A DNA stretch of 64,000 bases from Candidatus Zhuqueibacterota bacterium (lineage in GTDB: Bacteria; Zhuqueibacterota; Zhuqueibacteria; Residuimicrobiales; Oceaniaggregativiventaceae), in assembly GCA_014728115.1 (NCBI GenBank), contig WJME01000304.1:1-64000 (forward strand), read 5' to 3'. The position numbers and the translations under genes are program-made. This document shows, in pieces, positions 61,304-64,000 of the stretch (position 1 is its first letter; each line of letters begins with the position of its first letter). The notes below the pieces were generated by a model, which saw only the letters and a list, made by a program, of their open reading frames with translations, searched no databases and was not told where the DNA came from.

Positions 61304-62428
61304 ATGAACAGCTTTACTCATTATATAAAAGGGATCCTGGTCGGTATTCTCATTTCCAGTATCTGGACTCTGGCCGTCGCACAGGCTGTCTTCAGGGGAC
61401 AGGTCTTGAACGGTACCCAGGACAGTAGCGCAGTATCAGGACTCACGGTAGAGTTGCAGGGATTTGGCCCAAAGGATTCTGTACCTCGAAACATGGCCAG
61501 TCAATCGACGAATAGAAACGGCTCTTTCAGATTCACGCTCTCGGATGCTGATTCTGCATTGACCTATTATAATTCGGTAAATTTTCAGGGAGTACGTTAT
61601 TTTGGCCAACCCAGCCAGATAAAGGAACCCCAGCAAATGATCGAGAGCACGATTGTGGTGTATGATTCCACTCACGCTATCGATGCGGTCAAGAATCTCA
61701 TGCATCACGTTTTTCTTCAGGATATGGGGGAGGTCTTACTGGTAAGGGAATCGAGAGTCCTGGCCAATGAGAGCTCCAAAGCGATTATCAGCAGTTCAGC
61801 GGATAGGAACAGCACATCATCGACTCTGTCCTATCGCTTACCTGCCCGGGCTCAACGATTTGAAGCCGGATCCCGTCAATTGGCATCACAATTGATCGTT
61901 TCTGAAGGACGAATCCTTGATCAGGGTATTCTGCTACCCGGCAACCGGCAAATTTCATATACCTATCAAATCCCCTGGCAAGGAGATCGAATCCATTTCA
62001 ATTTACCGATCGAATATCCAACGAGATCGCTGGAAATTTTCAGCGCCAGTCCCAACATGACTCTTTCCTCGGATGCGATCAGAAACATGGGACCTTTTAG
62101 TATCCGCGACGTGGCCTATGAGCGATATCATGTGGAATCGCCACAACGCGGCACAGAACTCACGCTGCTCATTACGCGACAGGGATTTGCCAAAGAGTCT
62201 CCCATCCCCTATATTTTAACAACATCTCTATTGCTGATTGTCGGCTTATTACTGGTCAAAACCCAAAAAGTAAAGACCACCTCGGATCATTCATCAACAC
62301 AATTACGACAAAGACGAAAACAACTGATCCAAGAATTGAAAAAGAGTGACCGCGAACAATATCCGGACTTTTATCAGGAATTGCAGACCATAGACTTGCA
62401 GTTGATCCAGCTCGAAAGCAAAAAATGA
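61304..62428 (+). CDS. Exported protein with carboxypeptidase-regulatory-like domain and C-terminal membrane anchor
   Basis: 374 residues from ATG 61304. A signal peptide (VGILISSIWTLAVAQA) precedes a beta-sandwich of the CarboxypepD_reg type (VFRGQVLNGTQDSSAVSGLT). A large beta-rich extracytoplasmic region follows, then a membrane helix near 305-325 (YILTTSLLLIVGLLLV) and a short coiled cytoplasmic tail. No cysteine motif for heme or thiol chemistry is visible. Position and a four-base overlap with ccmA tie it to cytochrome c maturation. Confidence 0.65.
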   Translation: MNSFTHYIKGILVGILISSIWTLAVAQAVFRGQVLNGTQDSSAVSGLTVELQGFGPKDSVPRNMASQSTNRNGSFRFTLSDADSALTYYNSVNFQGVRYFGQPSQIKEPQQMIESTIVVYDSTHAIDAVKNLMHHVFLQDMGEVLLVRESRVLANESSKAIISSSADRNSTSSTLSYRLPARAQRFEAGSRQLASQLIVSEGRILDQGILLPGNRQISYTYQIPWQGDRIHFNLPIEYPTRSLEIFSASPNMTLSSDAIRNMGPFSIRDVAYERYHVESPQRGTELTLLITRQGFAKESPIPYILTTSLLLIVGLLLVKTQKVKTTSDHSSTQLRQRRKQLIQELKKSDREQYPDFYQELQTIDLQLIQLESKK

Positions 62429-63114
62429 TGATCGTTGTTCAAGGACTGGAAAAATCTTTCGGCAAATTCAAGGTGTTGCAGGGATTGACCTTTTCCGTAC
62501 AAGCCACAGAAAAAGTGGTGCTTTTGGGTATCAACGGCGCCGGCAAAACCACACTGATGAAGATCCTTGCAACCCTATCCCGCCCCAGCAGGGGCGAAAT
62601 CCGCATCAATGGCCATCTGTTAGAAAAAAAAGCCCAACAAGCCAGACAGTCTATTGGCATGGTCAGCCATGCCAGTCTCTTGTATGGAGATCTTTCGGCC
62701 CGGGAAAACCTGGAATTTTATGCCAAACTCTATGACGTTCAGGCCCGGGAAGAGAGAATCGATGAACGTCTGCAACAATTCGATCTCTTTGAACGGCAAT
62801 ATGATCTGGTGCGTACCTTTTCCCGCGGTATGCTCCAACGCCTGGCCCTTGCCCGGGCTACGCTTCATGGGCCTGAGCTGTTGCTGCTGGATGAACCCTT
62901 TTCCGGACTCGATGTCAAATCAGCGGCCAGACTGCTGGAAATGCTAGACCAGTTACATGAACAAGGCACGACCATATTCATGACCACACATGACCTTGAC
63001 CTTGCTCGAAATGCTGCTCCGCGTATTCTTTTGTTGAAACGGGGCAAGATAGCACTGGACGGCCAGTCGAATGTCCTGTCCAAACACGAACTGACAGCGT
63101 TATTAACCTCCTAA
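62425..63114 (+). CDS. ccmA: Heme exporter ATP-binding subunit CcmA
   Basis: 229 residues, one ABC ATPase domain. Walker A GINGAGKTT, signature SRGMLQRLALARA and Walker B LLLLDEPFSGLD are all intact. Drives release of holo-CcmE by the CcmABCD complex. The start overlaps the preceding stop (ATGATGA) and ccmB follows 16 bases later. Confidence 0.92.
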   Translation: MMIVVQGLEKSFGKFKVLQGLTFSVQATEKVVLLGINGAGKTTLMKILATLSRPSRGEIRINGHLLEKKAQQARQSIGMVSHASLLYGDLSARENLEFYAKLYDVQAREERIDERLQQFDLFERQYDLVRTFSRGMLQRLALARATLHGPELLLLDEPFSGLDVKSAARLLEMLDQLHEQGTTIFMTTHDLDLARNAAPRILLLKRGKIALDGQSNVLSKHELTALLTS

Positions 63115-63130
63115 CTGATCAAAGATCGTC

Positions 63131-63814
63131 ATGAAAACAGGCTTTTGGAAACAGTTTGCAGCGATTTTTTACAAAGATCTTTTACTCGAGCTCCGAAGCA
63201 AGGAAATCGTGACGACCATGCTTTTATACTCGCTGACCGTGGTGGTGATATTCAACTTTGCCTATGATGCAGAGCCTGCGGTGATCGCAAAGCAAGCTCC
63301 CAGCATCCTCTGGATCGCCTTTACCTTTGCCAGCACCCTTGGGCTGAACAGAGCATTTAGCCGTGAACAGGAAAACGGCATGATGCAGGGAATTTTGCTG
63401 GCCCCGGTGGACCGAGGCGTAATCTTTATCTCGAAATTTGCCGGAAATGTCATTTTTATGCTCGCTTTTGAATTGATCACGTTGCCCATTATGATCGTAT
63501 TGCTCGATCTCCAAGTCGCATCGATTCTATTTCCTTTGCTTCTGATTATTATCCTCGGCAATATCGGTTTTGCCAGCGTGGGCACAGTATTTTCCACCAT
63601 ATCCGGCAACACCCGTTCCAGAGAAATCATGTTACCGGTTTTGCTTTTTCCAGTGAGTATTCCTGTCATACTTTCCAGCATCAAAGCGACGACTGCTCTG
63701 TTTGCAGGCAATACCGGAATGCAAATGTGGTCCTGGTTGAGGATTCTGGGCGGATTTGACTTGATTTATTTGGTGATTTGCTTTTTATTATATGAATACG
63801 TGGTTGAAGAATGA
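63131..63814 (+). CDS. ccmB: Heme exporter permease CcmB
   Basis: 227 residues with six membrane helices. The family landmark is FASTLGLNRAFSREQENG near residue 75, and an LPVLLFPVSIPVI segment lies further on. It forms the membrane part of the CcmAB transporter. Its stop TGA overlaps an ATG of the next gene. Confidence 0.92.
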   Translation: MKTGFWKQFAAIFYKDLLLELRSKEIVTTMLLYSLTVVVIFNFAYDAEPAVIAKQAPSILWIAFTFASTLGLNRAFSREQENGMMQGILLAPVDRGVIFISKFAGNVIFMLAFELITLPIMIVLLDLQVASILFPLLLIIILGNIGFASVGTVFSTISGNTRSREIMLPVLLFPVSIPVILSSIKATTALFAGNTGMQMWSWLRILGGFDLIYLVICFLLYEYVVEE

Positions 63815-63828
63815 GCCAGAGGAATGTT

Positions 63829-64000
63829 ATGCCAAAATGGTTTAAACCTCTCCTGATACTGACCTATGTGGCGATTAGTGTTGCGCTTTGGGCAGCCTTT
63901 ATGTATGCACCCACCGAAGCGACTATGGGACACGTGCAAAGAATTTTCTATTTTCATGTTCCGTCTGCATGGGTTTCATTTATTGCCTTTTTTATTGTCT
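63829..64000 (+). CDS. ccmC: Heme exporter protein CcmC, 3' end outside the window
   Basis: The start is taken as ATG 63829 because AGAGGA lies six bases upstream; ATG 63811, in the same frame, overlaps the ccmB stop and is an alternative. The first 57 residues contain the CcmC hallmark MGHVQRIFYFHVPSAW just before the second helix. CcmC delivers heme to CcmE. The gene runs off the right edge. Confidence 0.93.
   Translation, partial: MPKWFKPLLILTYVAISVALWAAFMYAPTEATMGHVQRIFYFHVPSAWVSFIAFFIV

Noticed and set aside
1332-64000. Large antisense frames opposite the AAA+ and membrane protein genes
   Set aside because: They follow the codon pattern of the genes on the other strand, are rich in Ser/Arg/Cys and have no motifs.

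Overview
The window is one bacterial chromosome segment of fairly dense, moderately AT-rich coding DNA with 62 recognisable coding segments. I see no rRNA, tRNA, CRISPR array, insertion sequence or phage module. The gene content points to a Gram-negative-type (diderm) bacterium of the FCB superphylum, such as a Calditrichota/KSB1-like lineage. The indicators are a secretin, TonB/ExbB/ExbD, lipoproteins, System I (Ccm) cytochrome c maturation, a probable serine palmitoyltransferase beside a ceramide-reductase-like dehydrogenase, several sigma-54 activators, and pilins that begin Met-Gly-Gln-Gln-Gln. The lineage is an inference from gene content, not a phylogenetic result.

Layout. 1-1.3 kb: end of a heptosyltransferase gene and a YacP-like NYN protein. 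1.3-4.1 kb: a histidine kinase/NtrC-type regulator pair. 4.2-5.5 kb: an HU protein overlapping a second HU fused to a membrane anchor and a LysM domain. 5.6-11.9 kb: a tyrosine phosphatase, a DUF6807-like lipoprotein, a DUF2809 membrane protein, a GlcD/GlcF-type FAD/Fe-S dehydrogenase, a MetH-activation-domain-like protein and pyrophosphatase. 12-15.8 kb: a PiT phosphate transporter with a Pho-box-like direct repeat upstream, and a Ppx/GppA phosphatase split from its HD domain. 15.8-19.6 kb: a sugar isomerase, a flippase-like membrane protein and a sigma-54 activator with its own sigma-54 promoter.

19.6-36.9 kb is one long leftward block, a type IV pilus/type II secretion-like system. It holds a CheY-like receiver, a pilin, PilC, PilB, three minor pilin-like proteins, a PilT-like ATPase, a PilM-PilN-SPOR-SPOR fusion, a PilO/P-like protein and a secretin. 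An Ig-repeat lipoprotein and two polytopic glycosyltransferase-like proteins follow, one of them frameshifted at a seven-base homopolymer. 37.2-41.5 kb encodes an NtrC-type regulator, its kinase and a periplasmic binding protein that may control this block.

41.8-46 kb: a lipoprotein, an OPT transporter, a long intergenic hairpin and a glycosyltransferase. 46-51.3 kb: a leftward cutA-MBL-tonB-exbB-exbD-sigma-54 activator operon. It is followed by an array of three 17-bp palindromes and a sigma-54-like promoter in front of a small HEAT-repeat protein. 51.5-58.6 kb: a secreted protein, the divergent CerR-like/SPT-like pair, a mannose-1-phosphate guanylyltransferase/PTS-IIA/zinc-ribbon operon, thioredoxin, a DUF456 protein and an outer membrane beta-barrel. 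58.9-64 kb: a rightward ccm operon (ccmF, two accessory genes, ccmA, ccmB, ccmC) that runs off the window.

Regulation is the unifying theme. Four sigma-54 activators lie here, and three of them have palindromic or repeated sites plus sigma-54-like promoter sequences close by. The least expected structures are the membrane-anchored HU-LysM protein, the PilM-PilN-SPOR fusion with its set of Met-Gly pilins, and the TGGTAC-N5-GTACCA operator array.
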